Below are positions 1 through 11,632 of a stretch of DNA of 64,000 nucleotides, piece after piece. Origin of the DNA: Ryuthela nishihirai (lineage: Eukaryota > Arthropoda > Arachnida > Araneae > Heptathelidae). A program made the position numbers and the translations under genes. The stretch is from positions 22,547,001 through 22,611,000 of the forward strand of contig JAWZYU010000007.1 of the NCBI GenBank assembly GCA_038380435.1, read 5' to 3'. The notes under the pieces are model-generated. The model was not told the DNA's origin, did not search any database, and saw only the letters and a list, made by a program, of their open reading frames with translations. How positions within the stretch are numbered: position 1 is the stretch's first letter; each line of letters begins with the position of its first letter.

Positions 1-40
1 GAAGTACGTCGGGAATTAAAGAACGCCAAAATCTAAAAAT

Positions 41-220
41 ACCCCCTCAAGCAGTTGCTTACCACAGAGGTCTGACAGGAGCCTGTCAGTTTATATGCCA
101 CAGTAGAAGATCTGAGAGGATGGCAGGACCTCAGCAGAAAAACGACACATACATCCATGCCTTTCCCGGGGCTCGAACCCAGGTCCCTTAGGTCAGTAGC
201 CAAGCGCCCTAACCACTCAC
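41..220 (-). mobile_element. SINE B copy, head slightly truncated
   Basis: Read on the minus strand this matches the full SINE B copies at 60.2 and 61.4 kb. It has the B box GGTTCGAGCCC in a tRNA-like head, then a body ending in CTGCTTGAGGGGGT. The first bases of the head (CCCGTGGCC) are missing. Confidence 0.85.
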
Positions 221-224
221 GAAA

Positions 225-745
225 TAAATATCTCGATCGTTTGTCACGGGCTCTTGAGAGCGCGTGCCGTCTCAGCAATGACCTTTGCAACACCGGGAAA
301 TTCTTCGTGTTCAAACTGTGATAAAATGTCGGGGGGAGGGGGATACTCACAAAACTAACCTTTAGTAGGAAATAACAGAATATACAGATTAAAATAGATC
401 TCACAATTTGTTTAGAAACGAAGCGAAGGGCCAAGTGAGAACCTGATTTTTAAGCCAATCACTAGGGCACACGGGGGACGCTGTGAAGGAAATTTGGACC
501 ATGCGGAAGAATATCACGTGAGCGGCAAAATCTGTGGTAACGGAAATAAAAATTTCGATAGCTTACGAAGAAACTAAGCCACGGGTTATGAGAGAGCTCG
601 CTGACGGCGACAACGATCCAAGCAAACACCGGGCAAATTTATTCCTGTTGAAAATTTGTGCTAAAGTGTCGGGGGGGGGGGATTTACAAAACTTAAATTT
701 AGTGCAGTGAAAATAAGAATATACAGATTAAAAGTTCCCGGGTAG
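225..745. repeat. Diverged direct duplication, period about 345 bp
   Basis: Two stretches, about 230-400 and 575-740, share the order 'CACGGG..GAGAGC', 'CACCGGGAAATT/CACCGGGCAAATTTATT', a G-run after GTCGGGG, and AATATACAGATTAAAA. They look like two diverged units of an unknown repeat. No coding signal is seen. Confidence 0.5.
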
Positions 746-1760
746 TGCAGGGAACCGTTTAGCTAATAAACAAAGAAATTATCGTTATCGCTATTATTGT
801 GATTATGATATGTTTGTTACTCTAATTTTTATTGTCTGAATTTTTATCATTTTTAATTTATCGTGAGAATTATTACTATTATTTAACAAATACACGTTGA
901 AGCGATAGAACATTTTTTAACAAGGGCTACTTAAGTAGCCAGAATGCAACAAGGTTTTCAGAACATTCTCCTTGAAGAACAATGCTGACCAATTGAAATA
1001 TAATTAATAAAGTTCAATAAGTTGAGTCCAAAACGTATTCATAATATCAAAGTAATTAAGTAGCCATTTAGTATTGGAATAAATATTATATTATCTTCAA
1101 CATAGCATTCCTTCTCTTCAGATAATTATCCATCCCAAAATAAACTATGAAGCTTGGGTTCAATGGGTTTAGTTCAAGCATTCACCGAAGTTGAATTCTG
1201 AAAGTCTTCATGATTTCAGAATACACAATGAGACACTTCGTGTATAGTAATGAAATTGCACTATATATTTTAGCATTATAAATATCTGCTATCAGGGATT
1301 AATAATCCTATTGTTCTATTTAAGAGCAACAAAAATATGTGCCCAGTCAGTATAGTAACGTAAATCGTAAAGGTTTTGAAATTTCATATTACATCACATG
1401 AAATACAGATTGAATAAAACCTCTTTCAGTTTATGAATTTCCTTATAATTTTTCTTGTATCTAATAATATTGAATTTTGCATGTTTGATATTAATTATGG
1501 TTAATTTTTAAATCTTCAAGATAGTTTTCCAATTTCTTGTAACCAAACCATTTACAGATATCACTATTCGAATGATTGTAATGATTTTAGATCAAGTAGT
1601 TGTGCAATTCATATTTTAGCTCGCCATATTTTTCTGATTTTTTTCTCCTTTTATTCTATTCAAATTATCATCAAGAGGTATTGAAATATCTGCTATAAGA
1701 GTTGTTTTTTTTCTAGTAGGTTAATATGAATTATAACTGGTCAATTATTAGTAACCGCTC
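746..1760. other. AT-rich interval, no feature seen
   Basis: No ORF of note, no tandem repeat and no recognisable transposon end was seen here. Confidence 0.5.
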
Positions 1761-1764
1761 TATC

Positions 1765-1826
<62 letters not shown>
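1765..1826. repeat. (AAT)n microsatellite
   Basis: About 20 uninterrupted AAT units. It directly abuts the tail side of the SINE B fragment that follows, so it probably grew from that element's ATT-rich tail. Confidence 0.9.
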
Positions 1827-1829
<3 letters not shown>

Positions 1830-1838
1830 TAAATAAAC

Positions 1839-1965
1839 ACCTACTCAAGCAGCTGTTTGCCACAGAGGCCTGACAGGAGCCTGTCAATTTAATAGTCCAT
1901 AGTAGAGGGATCTGTGAGGATGGCGGGTCCTCAGCAGATTTTTTGCCAAAAAAAAAATCTGCACC
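1839..1965 (-). mobile_element. SINE B fragment
   Basis: The minus strand shows the SINE B body (AGCAGCTGTTTGCCACAGAGG on the plus strand). The tRNA-like head is missing beyond about 1965. Confidence 0.75.
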
Positions 1966-2104
1966 CGGTGTTCCCAAGTGATCACCCTCCTAGTTACTGA
2001 AACTTCGGTGAACGGACGAGAACCGGTGTTTTTAGCTTGGTACTGTGTTGGCTACATCAGTAATAATCCAATAAATAAATAATAAATAAATATTCCCTAT
2101 AAAA

Positions 2105-2168
2105 AACTGCTTGCCACAGATGCTTTCAGTTTATACGCCATAAGTAGGAGGTCTGTGAGGATGGCGAT
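2105..2168 (-). mobile_element. SINE B short fragment
   Basis: About 60 bp match the SINE B body (CTGCTTGCCACAGA ... GGTCTGTGAGGATGGC on the plus strand). Head and tail are absent. Confidence 0.6.
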
Positions 2169-2291
2169 GATTATTGTATCTGGTTATGGTGATTGATTAT
2201 GGTCTGTGATTATTGTATCTATCCAGTGACAAAGATTTTAGTGTATTTCTCAATGGAGGACTGGGTAGCGGTGGCGTAGTTTTTGCTTTGT

Positions 2292-3420
2292 CGCCATGAC
2301 GTTTCTATTGGCAACAATGAATTGATCTCTTAGATCCAGGGCGGAGGGGGGGGGGGCAGAGAAGACAATTTTTTGTTTCAGTAGACAATTGTTTATATTT
2401 AGAGAGAAATGAAAAAATCTTTTTAGGGTTAGATAGCAATTGATAAAATATTATTATTCGCACTTTCGTAATCTTTCGAACACTATAATTGTGTCGTCTA
2501 ACGGTAAAAAAGATTGAAAATTCCAAAATTTCAAACGAATATTGCCACGAGGTATTAATGACAGAAATATGAAATTTTGGTGGTGGAATGTGAACGTCAT
2601 GAAGTTTCCATTGAAAACTATGAAAATGATAATTAGAAAACTCTTTTTTAATTATCATCATGCGTATTATAATATATCATTCCTAATGAAATATTATAAT
2701 ACGCATTTTTAAAATATGTAGTAGTTTTAATATATATTTATCTTTACAGATCAATGAAATGATGAAACAACAGAGATGTTATCATAGATCGTTAAAGAAT
2801 ATGCGATGTACCGGGTAAAACTTTACCCTTGACCATCTCCATCTGAAGATATGCCTAATTGGCATGAGTAAAACAAAAGTAAACCACCCGTGGGTGGGCC
2901 CCGAAGGGCTAGCAATAAGAGATGCTAAAAAGCAAATATAAATACACAAGAGACTAAAACGGGAAGTTCTCTTCAGAGAAGGCCACCGTTTTAGGCCTCT
3001 TGTACTTATTCAACACAGTATAATCAAAAAGTAACAAAGATGAAATAATCTCGTTTGAATTATTGCTTACACCATCGTAGAAACTTTTCGAGGTGTACTT
3101 GATATGCGTGAAATATTATTGTTTCACAAAAATATTGTATAGAATACAAGTTTAAAAAAATTAGTGGTAATTTTACAGAAATAATCTACTGACAGCTGGA
3201 ACCCACTTTTCACAGAGAGGTGTTGGAAATGCAACATTTTAGATTTAAGAATTAAAAGACGAATACTTTTATATTGCATAATTACAAATGAAATATTATT
3301 TAGGCTTTTCCTCATCATCCGCTAGCTCAAATTAACACTTTTAAGGAATAAACAGTAGATAAAGAAAAAACTTCTTTCTCTTTGAAAACGAGATTCTCAT
3401 ATGCGTCAGAGGTGATATGC
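2292..3420 (+). repeat. Left arm of a large inverted repeat
   Basis: This arm is the reverse complement of 4185-4940. Shared blocks include the poly-G/C tract beside GGATCTAAGAGATCAATTC, the stretch around TAGTAGTTTTAATATATATT, and GAAAACGAGATTCT. The outer part (about 2360-2665) is also a copy of the dispersed 'R3' repeat. The arm is interrupted by an insert at about 2785-3120. Confidence 0.75.
2785..3120. mobile_element. Unidentified insert in the inverted-repeat arm, with a long hairpin
   Basis: The homology between the arms breaks at about 2785 and resumes at about 3120. Inside is a hairpin at 2946-3003 (ACAAGAGACTAAAACGG against CCGTTTTAGGCCTCTTGT) with a second inner hairpin (TTCTCTTCAGAGAA). 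Upstream is a small GC-rich stem (GGGCCCCGAAGGGC). I do not recognise the family, and target duplications are unclear. Confidence 0.45.
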
Positions 3421-4184
3421 ATCCTTCTAGTTATATTCTCCATCTGGCCACTTGGCCCTCTCCCAAAACCCAAAACTTTTTTTCATGTATTCATAAGATC
3501 TATTTATTAGAGAAGACATACGCTGAATAATCAATCATTGAAGTCAGCGCAATGTTTCGAAATTAGCGTCACATTGAGCGTCACCCAATGTTATATCAAT
3601 GGGACGCTAACTTCCAAGTTCTATAACTTCTAAAATCAGCGTTTTGTGATCAAATGTGGAAGTCGATAATTTAAAGGTCTGAATAAAATCTATCTAAACT
3701 CGATTTTTAAAAATATTCTCACAGTATTTAAGCAGGTATTGAAATTTAAACCTTTGAAAGCAGCAATCTGCTCTAAGAAATTTATTAAAAACAACTTAAG
3801 AAATTATTTGCACACACTTTCAAAATGTGTATTTATGCATGAACTGGTTTCAAATAATATTTCCTATTTCAATTTCAATTAACTTCCAATGTCTAGAACT
3901 GTTATTATTATATGTTCAAACTTCCATAACTCTTTAAATACTGAAGGAATATTGTTGAAAATGGATATTTAGATAGAAATGATTTGGAACTTTAATTTAC
4001 TTTGTCACATTTTTCCATAAAACGTTTAATTTATAAGTTATAGGACTTTGAAATTAGAGCCCCAATTGGCATAACAAGGAGTGGTCATTACTTCAATGAA
4101 CACTCAACATATAGTTGTATTAGAAAAAATGTCATAAACGCAATCAAAAATTAAAGATAGAAGGAACTAGTAGGACACATATAG
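3421..4184. other. Spacer between inverted-repeat arms
   Basis: AT-rich, non-coding by inspection. It could be the loop of a fold-back element. Confidence 0.45.
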
Positions 4185-4940
4185 GTTCCGGCGCATATAA
4201 GAATCTCGTTTTCAAATAGAAAGAAGTTTTTCTTTACCTACTGTTTTATTCCTTAAAAGTTTTAATTTGAGCTAGCAGATGATGGGAAAAAACCAAATAG
4301 AATTTCATTAGTAATTATACAATATAAAAGTATTCGTATTTTAATTCTTAAATCTAAAAAGTCGCATTTCTCTTATCTCTCTCTGAAAAGTGTGTTCCAG
4401 CTTTCAATGTAATATCTCTTAAATATCACCACTAATTTTTCAAACTTGTGTTCCATATATATTACTTGTAAAACTCGATAACACCTCTGCTGTTTCTTCA
4501 TTTCATTAATCTGTAAAGATAAACAATATATATTAAAACTACTACGCATTTTAAAAATGCGTATTATAATATTTCATTAGTACCAATCAAATAAAAAAAA
4601 GAGTTTTCTAATTATCATTTTTATTGCTTCAATGGAAACTTCACGACGTTCACATTCCACCACCAAAATTTCATAGTTCTGTCATTAAATACCTCTTTGC
4701 AATATTCGTTTGAAATTTTGGAATTTTCAATCTTTTCACCGTTAGAGTGCGCAATTATAACGTTCGAAAGATTACGAAAGTGCGAATCATAATATTTTAT
4801 TAATTCTTATCTGACCCTAAAAAGGTTTTTTCATTTATCTCTAAATACAAACAAGTATCTGCTGAAAAAGAAATGTCTTCCCCCCCCCCCTTGGATCTAA
4901 GAGATCAATTCATTGTTGCCAATGGAAACATCATGGCATT
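4185..4940 (-). repeat. Right arm of the large inverted repeat
   Basis: Reverse complement of 2292-3420 without the 2785-3120 insert. It includes an R3-type unit and a C-run that mirrors the G-run of the left arm. Confidence 0.75.
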
Positions 4941-5490
4941 CACATTCCACCATCAAAATTAAAAAGTTCTAGCTTAAACAGGTCGTTTGCAATATTTCCT
5001 TGAAATTTTGGAATTTTTGAAATTTTCCATCGTTAGAGGGCGCAATTATAGTTTTCGGTAGATTTAAACAATGTGAATCATAATATTTTATCTATTCCTA
5101 TCTAACCCAAAAAGAATATTTCATTTATTTCTAAAACAAACATATTTATGCTGAAACTAATAAGGTGCGTTTTTACACCCACTCTGGGTCTAAGGTGTCA
5201 ACTCATTATTGGCAATGGAAACTCCGTGACCTTCACATTCCACCACCAAAAATCCAAATTTCTAGTACATCGTTTACAATATTCATTTTAAATTTTGGAA
5301 TTTTCAAATTTTCCCATTGCTGGAGCTTTAGAGAGATTCGAAAAGTTCATATCGTAATATTTCATTCATACCTATCCAATGCAAAAAAAATTAATTTCTC
5401 TCTGTAAACAAGAAAAGTTCGATGTGTATAGACAGACAGACAGACAGACGACAAAGCGAAACTATTACCTCGGTTTCTTTGAAAACGAGA
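4600..5490 (+). repeat. Dispersed R3 repeat, three tandem units
   Basis: Three diverged units of roughly 260-300 bp start near 4600, 4905 and 5165. Each carries the same blocks: a CATTCCACCACCAAAATT-like block, TTTGAAATTTTGGAATTTTC, TTAGAGGGCGCAATTATA, and a final TTTCATTTATCTCTAAA. The last unit runs into (GACA)n and ACCTCGGTTTCTTTGAAAA. Related units lie at 2360-2665, 16320-16850, 18590-18970 and 33130-33450. The family is unknown to me. Confidence 0.7.
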
Positions 5491-5629
5491 TAAGAAGCAA
5501 AAACTACCCCACCGCCACCCACAGCCCTCCATTGAAAACACACTCGTCTTTCTCACTGGAGAGATACAATGATCCCGACACTTTACCCAAAATAACTTTG
5601 ATTCCATTTCGAAAAAAAATCTGTTTCGA

Positions 5630-5955
5630 ACAAGTTTCTGTCGAACAATTTCTGTTTCGAACAAAAATCCGTCGAACAAATTTCGGTCTAGAAATTTCCG
5701 TTTCGAACAAATTTCCTTTGAACAAATTTTCGTTTCGAACAAATTTCCGTTGAACATATTTTCGTTTCGAACAAATTTCCGTTGAACATATTTTCGTTTC
5801 GAACAAATTTCCGTTGAACAAATTTTCGTTTCGAACAAATTTCCGTTGAACAAATTTCCGTTTCGAACAAATGTCCGTTGAACAAATTTTCGTTTCGAAC
5901 AAATTTCCGTTGAGCAAATTTTCGTTTCGAACAAATTTCCGTCGAACAAATGTTG
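5630..5955. repeat. 32-bp minisatellite built of two 16-bp half-units
   Basis: About ten copies of a 32-bp unit made of the alternating half-units CAAATTTCCGTTGAA and CAAATTTTCGTTTCGAA. Repeat phase measured at 5751 and 5783 is exactly 32 bp. The minus-strand open frames across it are a by-product of the repeat. Confidence 0.9.
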
Positions 5956-6583
5956 TTGAATAAATTACACCAAACCCTCTTAACCTAGGGTGCCCACATT
6001 CTCAAGGGATGCGTTAAAGAGATTCAGGGTGAGTGTGAAAGGGATTGCACATGTTTTATGTACAGATATTAAACTAGGTTGCTCGCGGTAAATTACTTGT
6101 TGGTCACCACTATGGGGTAGTGGTTAAGGCCTTAATAACACTTTCAATGATATATAGCCATAGTTAAGGCCATAATAACATTTTCAATGATATAATGAAC
6201 GGAAGAATTTATTTAAGTATATATTTGCAAGCTGTTTTATGATATATCTAACAAATGAATATAATAATAAATATATCACCTTTATAGTAATATTGCAAAA
6301 TAAAAAATTTAAATATTACTAAATATATAGTTAATTATTTTACATTAATTATTGATATTAAATTATATAAAAATAACTTTATTCATGATGTCATCAAAAT
6401 TACTGTTATGCCTGGACTATTAAGATTGCCTTGATTACCAGCAGTGTTCTGCCAAAGGTGTATTGTAGCCAAAACTTGGGTATGCCGCGCAAATATCCAA
6501 AAGTGACTTCCATAAATCATCACTGAAACACGACAATAAAATTATATCAACTTGCGATTCAAAATTGTGTGATCGGGTCATAT
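5956..6583. other. No gene; one short local duplication
   Basis: A roughly 46-bp stretch containing TTAAGGCC..AATAACA..TTTCAATGATATA is duplicated at about 6123-6205. Nothing else is seen in this AT-rich interval. Confidence 0.5.
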
Positions 6584-7118
6584 TTTTAGAAATTAGTGAT
6601 CTGGCAACCTTCGTGTCACGTGACACGAAGGTTGCCAGATCACTAGTTTCTAAAAATATCGTTATCAGATATTTTTCTGAATTCTGTGATCAACCATAGT
6701 GTTCGGATAACTTTTAATATATATAATGCGTATGAATATATAATGCAATGAATATGGAGCGTGTGCAGTTACCGTTCACAGCAAACTGGAGCGGTTGCGG
6801 TTAATGTTCACAGCACATTGGATCGTGTGAGCTCACAAAGACCTGGATCGTGTGGGCTCACTCACAGAAATATTGAGCGTGTGCAGTTACCGTTCACAGC
6901 AAACTGGAGCGTGTGCAGTAACTGCACACGCTCCAGTTTGCTGTGAACGGTAACTGGAGCGTGTACAGTTGCTGTACACGCTCCAGATATTTTTCCTGAA
7001 TTCTGTAATCACGTGACGCGAAGTTGCCAGATCACTAATTTCTAAAAATATCGTTACAGATATTTTTTCTGAATTCTGTAATCAACCATAGTGTTCGGAT
7101 ACTTTTTTGAGCGACTGT
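6584..7118 (-). mobile_element. Composite MITE (pogo-like MITE carrying an inserted hairpin element)
   Basis: The right end is the pogo-MITE terminus (GAGCGACTG next to TA). The left terminus is lost, with homology starting inside the MITE at about 6584. Between two MITE halves lies a block of palindromic sequence with repeated GGAGCGTGTGCAG and CCGTTCACAGCAAACTGG motifs. The same compound structure, inverted, occurs at 8919-9524, so the composite itself appears to have multiplied. Confidence 0.75.
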
Positions 7119-7191
7119 ACTGTCGGAATATCGTTTCATGTTATTGCCCATTTATAAATACCACTTGGTACTGAAGCTTACAAAAAAATAG

Positions 7192-7345
7192 TCCCTCATG
7201 CAGCTGATTGCCACAGAGATCTGACAGGACTCTGTCAGTTTGAACGCCACAGAAAGGAACTTTGAGGATGGCGATACTTCAGCAGAAAGACAAAATGCAA
7301 ACATCCATGCTTTACCCGGGGCTCGAACCCAGGTCTCTCCGATGC
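7192..7345 (-). mobile_element. SINE B fragment
   Basis: The minus strand shows the B box (GGTTCGAGCCC, plus-strand GGGCTCGAACC) and the SINE B body up to the CTGCATGAGGGAC end. The A-box side of the head is missing. Confidence 0.8.
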
Positions 7346-8690
7346 AACCACACATTCAGTTTATTGCATTTTAAAGTAAAATCTAATAAATTATTGATAT
7401 AAATTTTATTACTTTCTTTGTTCACGAAAAATTATAATGTGCGAAAACAGTAATGCCCAATTTTTAATGCGCATAAATATTCATTAAAACTCTATAGATC
7501 AATGACATTGTTTTTATTTTAATCTATGTTGTTCAGACTGATAATTCCGTCATTTATGAATTAATAATAAATAAATATTTTTTATTTTAGATTTAAATTT
7601 TCATTTTGAGAAGATTCTTGATTTTACATATATTAGGCCTAAAACAACTTCTGGAACGGCATTCCGATGTTCAGACAGACAAAAAAAGGCCATTTTGTAT
7701 TAATTCTTTTCTCATTGTGGTGTGCTGTAAGGTTGATTAGATATTTTGCTGCACCGTGAACAAAAAAATTTGCGGAACACTGGGCTAAGGCACGGCCTCC
7801 TAGATACATCAAACCTGGACAGTGCACTAACAGAAAAAGTAATATTTAAATAAAAATATAGGTGTTTTAATTAAAATTTAGCTTTTAAAATGCTCTTGAT
7901 ATTTATGTTACTAAAAATTTTGCAATTAATTCTAAAATATTTTATTATATTATAATAAACTTGTAGTAAGTAAATTATGATATCTTGCGCCAATCTAAAT
8001 TCTGTATTTTGTAATTAAATTTGAGACAATTAAAATACTTAAAACTTGATGCATAGTTAATTCCCTTCCTTTGGTCGATAGCTGTTCAGGCTCGGTCTAT
8101 CGAAGTGGCTCTGGCCAGAGCCTCATATAAAGACCGGACCCAGAAAGTGGGGTAATAGAAGAATTAATTTTTCGGATACATAGTTGTCTGTGCTATTCTA
8201 AAACAAATAGGCTTCGCTTTCTCGGGCTTAGAACAGCACAGACAACTTCCTTCTCGGGTGGGCTACGGTAAAGTAATTTAGATTTCAGATATTTAAAATC
8301 GAATAATTTTTCATTAATATTTCAACCTTTTAATAAGATTTTTTTCGTAATTAAAAATAAGCACCATGTGGCGTCTGATTATTTTTAACGCACTCACAAC
8401 CTTTAATAAATGAATGACTTTTTGCGTTTACAATGATGTTACCACAAATTTCCAATTTTTATTAGTATTTCGAATATTTTCCATGCCAAATATCATTAAC
8501 ATTTTAATTTTCTCATAAAATGATTATAATTAATGATATAAGAATAAAATAAATGATTAGTACATTATTTCTGGGTACATATATTATGATGAATCAGTCA
8601 GTTTTTTTTTCCTCAAATCGGGTTCGAATGGACGCGGGCTCAACTACTTCACCTCGGGAGGTACGGGTTCGAAATATTTAGCTCGAACTC
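7346..8690. other. AT-rich interval, one inverted repeat
   Basis: No gene is seen. The only structure I can point to is the inverted repeat at 8182-8247, listed separately. A TATA-like CATATAAAG lies just upstream, near 8123. Confidence 0.45.
8182..8247. repeat. Short inverted repeat
   Basis: AGTTGTCTGTGCTATTCTA at 8182-8200 pairs with TTAGAACAGCACAGACAACT at 8228-8247 with one mismatch. Confidence 0.7.
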
Positions 8691-8918
8691 GTCTCTACTG
8701 CATAAGATACAGATACTGGACATAAAAATCGAAACAGGTTCAAGTTATCTCTATAGAATATCGCATTCAGATCTCAATAGCTTCTTTAATATGATTTCTG
8801 ATGCAAAATATGTCCAAAGAAAAATTCAAGATCTCAATGAAATCTATCTAAATCTCGAATTTAAAGACATTTGTTCGATATTCAAAGATTAATGAATGCT
8901 GGAATATTTAATAAGCTA
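8690..8918 (+). repeat. Left arm of an inverted repeat flanking a MITE
   Basis: This stretch is the reverse complement of about 9673-9702 plus 10121-10310 (shared: ACTGGACA, GAAACAG, GATTTCTGATGCAAAATATGTC-like, AAGATTAATGAATG). The composite MITE lies between the arms. Confidence 0.7.
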
Positions 8919-9524
8919 CAGTCGCTCAAAAAATATCCGAACATTATGGTTGATTACAGAATTCAGAAAAATATCTGGCAACGATTTTTTGAGAAATTAT
9001 TGGTCTGGCAACCTTCGTGTCACGTGATTACAGAATTCAGGAAAAATATCTGGAGCGTGTGCAGCAACTGTACACGCTCCAGTTACCGTTCACAGCAAAC
9101 TGGAGCGTGTGCAGTTACTGCACACGCTCCAGTTTGCTGTGAACGGTAACTGCACACGCTCAATATTTCCGTGAGTGAGCCCACACGATCCATGTCTTTG
9201 TGAGCTCACACGATCCAATGTGCTGTGAACATTAACCGCAACCGCTCCAGTTTGCTGTGAACGGTAACTGCACACGCTCCATATTCATTGCATTATATAT
9301 TCATACGCATTATATATATTAAAAAAATACCCGAACACTATGGTTGATTACAGAATTCAGAAAAATATCTGGCAACGATTTTTTTTAGAAATTAGTGATC
9401 TGGCAAGCTTCGTGTCACCTGACACGAAGGTTGCCAAATCACTAATTTCTAAAAAAAATTGTTGACAGATATTTTTTCTGAATTCTGTAATCAACCATAA
9501 GTGTTCGGATATTTTTTTGAGCGA
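8919..9524 (+). mobile_element. Composite MITE, second copy
   Basis: Starts at CAGTCGCTCAAAAAATATCC after a TA. It holds a first MITE half, then the palindromic GGAGCGTGTGCAG block, then a near-complete second MITE. It is nearly identical, in reverse orientation, to 6584-7118. The right terminus lacks the last CTG. Confidence 0.75.
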
Positions 9525-9672
9525 AGAAATTGACTTCAAAATTTAATTAAAACAGGTTAAAAGTTCAGAGATCATAGTTAACTCTACTTACGCACGCTAG
9601 GTGAAGTCAACTGTAATACCTGATCTTTTAAACCTGTTTTAACGTTTCAAATCAATTTTGAAGTCAATTTCT
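9525..9672. mobile_element. Small fold-back element (MITE-like)
   Basis: The two ends are complementary: GAAATTGACTTCAAAATT at the left and AATTTTGAAGTCAATTTC at the right, with more pairing inside (AAACAGGTT against AACCTGTTT). The element is about 148 bp. The family is unknown. Confidence 0.65.
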
Positions 9673-10310
9673 TGTAGATTATTAAATATTCCAACATTCA
9701 TTACTCTTTGAATATCGGGGCGGGGGCGGCTCAGTCGGTAGCGCGCCAGGCTCGTAATCTGTAGTTCCCAGGTTCGAGTCTCAGCTGGGTCAGCGTTGAG
9801 ATTTATCTCCGCAAAAATTCCCCGCCCTGCCCACGGTCAGTAGGGGACATCGATGGGCTTGGAAAAGCCGCCGTCCGTCGGATGGGACGTTAAGCCGTAG
9901 CCCCGTGTGCGGGAGAGACATACCTTGTGCACGTTAAAGAACACGCTGGATGGCCTTGACGGGAGGCTACCATCTGTCTTCCAACAGCTGTTCCAGTGGG
10001 TCCCCTGCCCCAACCTTCTCTGAGCCTTCGGGGTCCATGTGACCTGGCCATTTAGCCCATGATGTGCAAAAAAAGTGCCGCTCAGAGGTAAAACAACCCA
10101 ACCCAACTCTTTGAATATCGAACAAATATTGCTGAAAATCAAGATTTAGATAGATTTGATTGAGAGCTTGATTTATTTTTAGACATATTTTGCATTAAAA
10201 TCATATTGAAGAAGTTTAATTGAGCTCTGAATGTGATTTACTATTGAGATAACATGCAACTGTTTCGATATTTCTGTCCAGTACCTGTACATTCTTTATG
10301 TTAGCTTACA
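9673..10310 (-). repeat. Right arm of the inverted repeat, split by a SINE
   Basis: Reverse complement of 8690-8918, interrupted by the SINE A copy at 9718-10105 and its duplicated target. Confidence 0.7.
9718..10105 (+). mobile_element. SINE A, full length with 15-bp target duplication
   Basis: A full 388-bp copy. The head carries the A box TGGCTCAGTCGG-like GCGGCTCAGTCGG and the B box GGTTCGAGTCT, and the end is AACAACCCAACCCA. The target duplication ACTCTTTGAATATCG is present at 9703-9717 and 10106-10120, which fixes both ends exactly. Confidence 0.95.
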
Positions 10311-10943
10311 CGTCAGCTGCATAAGGCGAGAATTTTTTTTCTCTCACATATGACAAACATTTATTTTACCAGACAGCTTATTTTCTTGATTACATTCAAC
10401 TCGTTTCTGCCTTTTATAGATGATACTGTAATGAAATACCTCGATTAAATTGGCCGTCCAGAATACATTTGGGTCCTCATACATTGGTTCAAAGCTCTGA
10501 AAGGGCACACTTTTTTTTGGTATCTGATACCTAGTGCAAACCTGAATTTCAATATAAAAAATTACGACGGTTTAATTAGCTTTATGACACATTTCAATGT
10601 CGAGACGTGAAATAAATATATAAAAAAATGTGATTCACACCTCGCAGCTAATTAGCAGAAAAATGACACGCAAGTAATTGCTTTTTCTTCTTCTACAGCC
10701 CGTTTCATAATGACAAATTACCTTCCTGTTGCAGATCCAGGTCATATTAGATATTATATTATTGTATTTGTATTTAATATCTCTTTTGCAAATGGACAAA
10801 TTTCAAGTCATTAGTTGTCAATAGAGTGTTGGTTTCTTTTGCGAAAAGGCCATCAGATGGGGTCAAATGCTCCGAAGTTTGCGGGAAAAAATCAGTGAAA
10901 TGACACAGTGTTTTAATATATACAAAATTATTCTTCAGTGGTA
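10311..10943. other. AT-rich interval, nothing recognised
   Basis: No supported gene or repeat. Confidence 0.5.
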
Positions 10944-11157
10944 CAGTCGCTCAAAATATTATCCAAACACTGTGATTGATTACAAAATTCAGAAAAAATA
11001 TCTGGCAACGATTTTTTAGAAATTAGTGATCTGGCAACCTTCGTGTACTGTACACAAAGGTTGCCAGATCACTAATTTCTAAAAAAAAATCGTTGCCAGA
11101 AATTTTTTCTGAATTCTGTAATCAATCATAGTGTTCGGATACTTTTTTGAGCGACTG
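10944..11157. mobile_element. Pogo-like MITE, complete, TA duplication
   Basis: 214 bp, nearly palindromic along its whole length, with ends CAGTCGCTCAAAATATTATC and GATACTTTTTTGAGCGACTG. TA lies on both sides at 10942-10943 and 11158-11159. The CAGT start with TA duplication fits the pogo/Tigger branch of Tc1-mariner. Confidence 0.9.
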
Positions 11158-11309
11158 TATGATCCGATTTGGAGAAGCAATGGGAGACTACAACACTGCC
11201 CCAAAATTGATGGCCAAAATATTATTAAATGGATTTTTATGAAATATTTTTTAAAGAAAATATATTTATATTATAATGTGAGAATTATTTATTAAGTTCC
11301 TTATAAATA

Positions 11310-11632
11310 GCACCAGCTGGGCCAGCGTTGAGATTTATCGCCGCAAAACTCACCACCCTGCCCTCGGTCACAGGGGACACAGACTGGTCTTGGAAAGGAC
11401 GTCGTCCGTCGGATGGGAAGTTGAGCTGTTTCCCCATGAGTGAGAGAATCATACCCTGTGACGTTAAAGAATTTACTGGATGGTCTTGCAAAGAGGCTAT
11501 CATCTGTCTTCTAATAATTGCCTAGTGGGCCCACTCCCCAAACCTTCTCTGTGCTCTCGAGGTCCTTGTAACGTAGCCATTTAGCCCATTGTGTGAAAAA
11601 AATTCCCTCTCAGAGGTAAAACAACACAATCG
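11310..11632 (+). mobile_element. SINE A, 5'-truncated and diverged
   Basis: Begins inside the SINE at CAGCTGGGCCAGCGTTGAG and runs to AAAACAACACAATC. The tRNA head is missing. Confidence 0.85.

Noticed and set aside
5362..5949. 195-aa protein with NLFETKIC repeats
   Set aside because: By-product of the 32-bp minisatellite; overlapping frames on the same strand encode the same shifted repeat.
6761..6946. 61-codon protein present in two copies (also 9090-9275, minus)
   Set aside because: It is the palindromic block of the composite MITE; similarity reflects the repeat, not selection on a protein.
9718..9790. Functional tRNA genes at SINE heads
   Set aside because: The tRNA-like heads lack a proper acceptor stem and are joined to a shared ~310-bp body with target duplications; they are SINE promoters.
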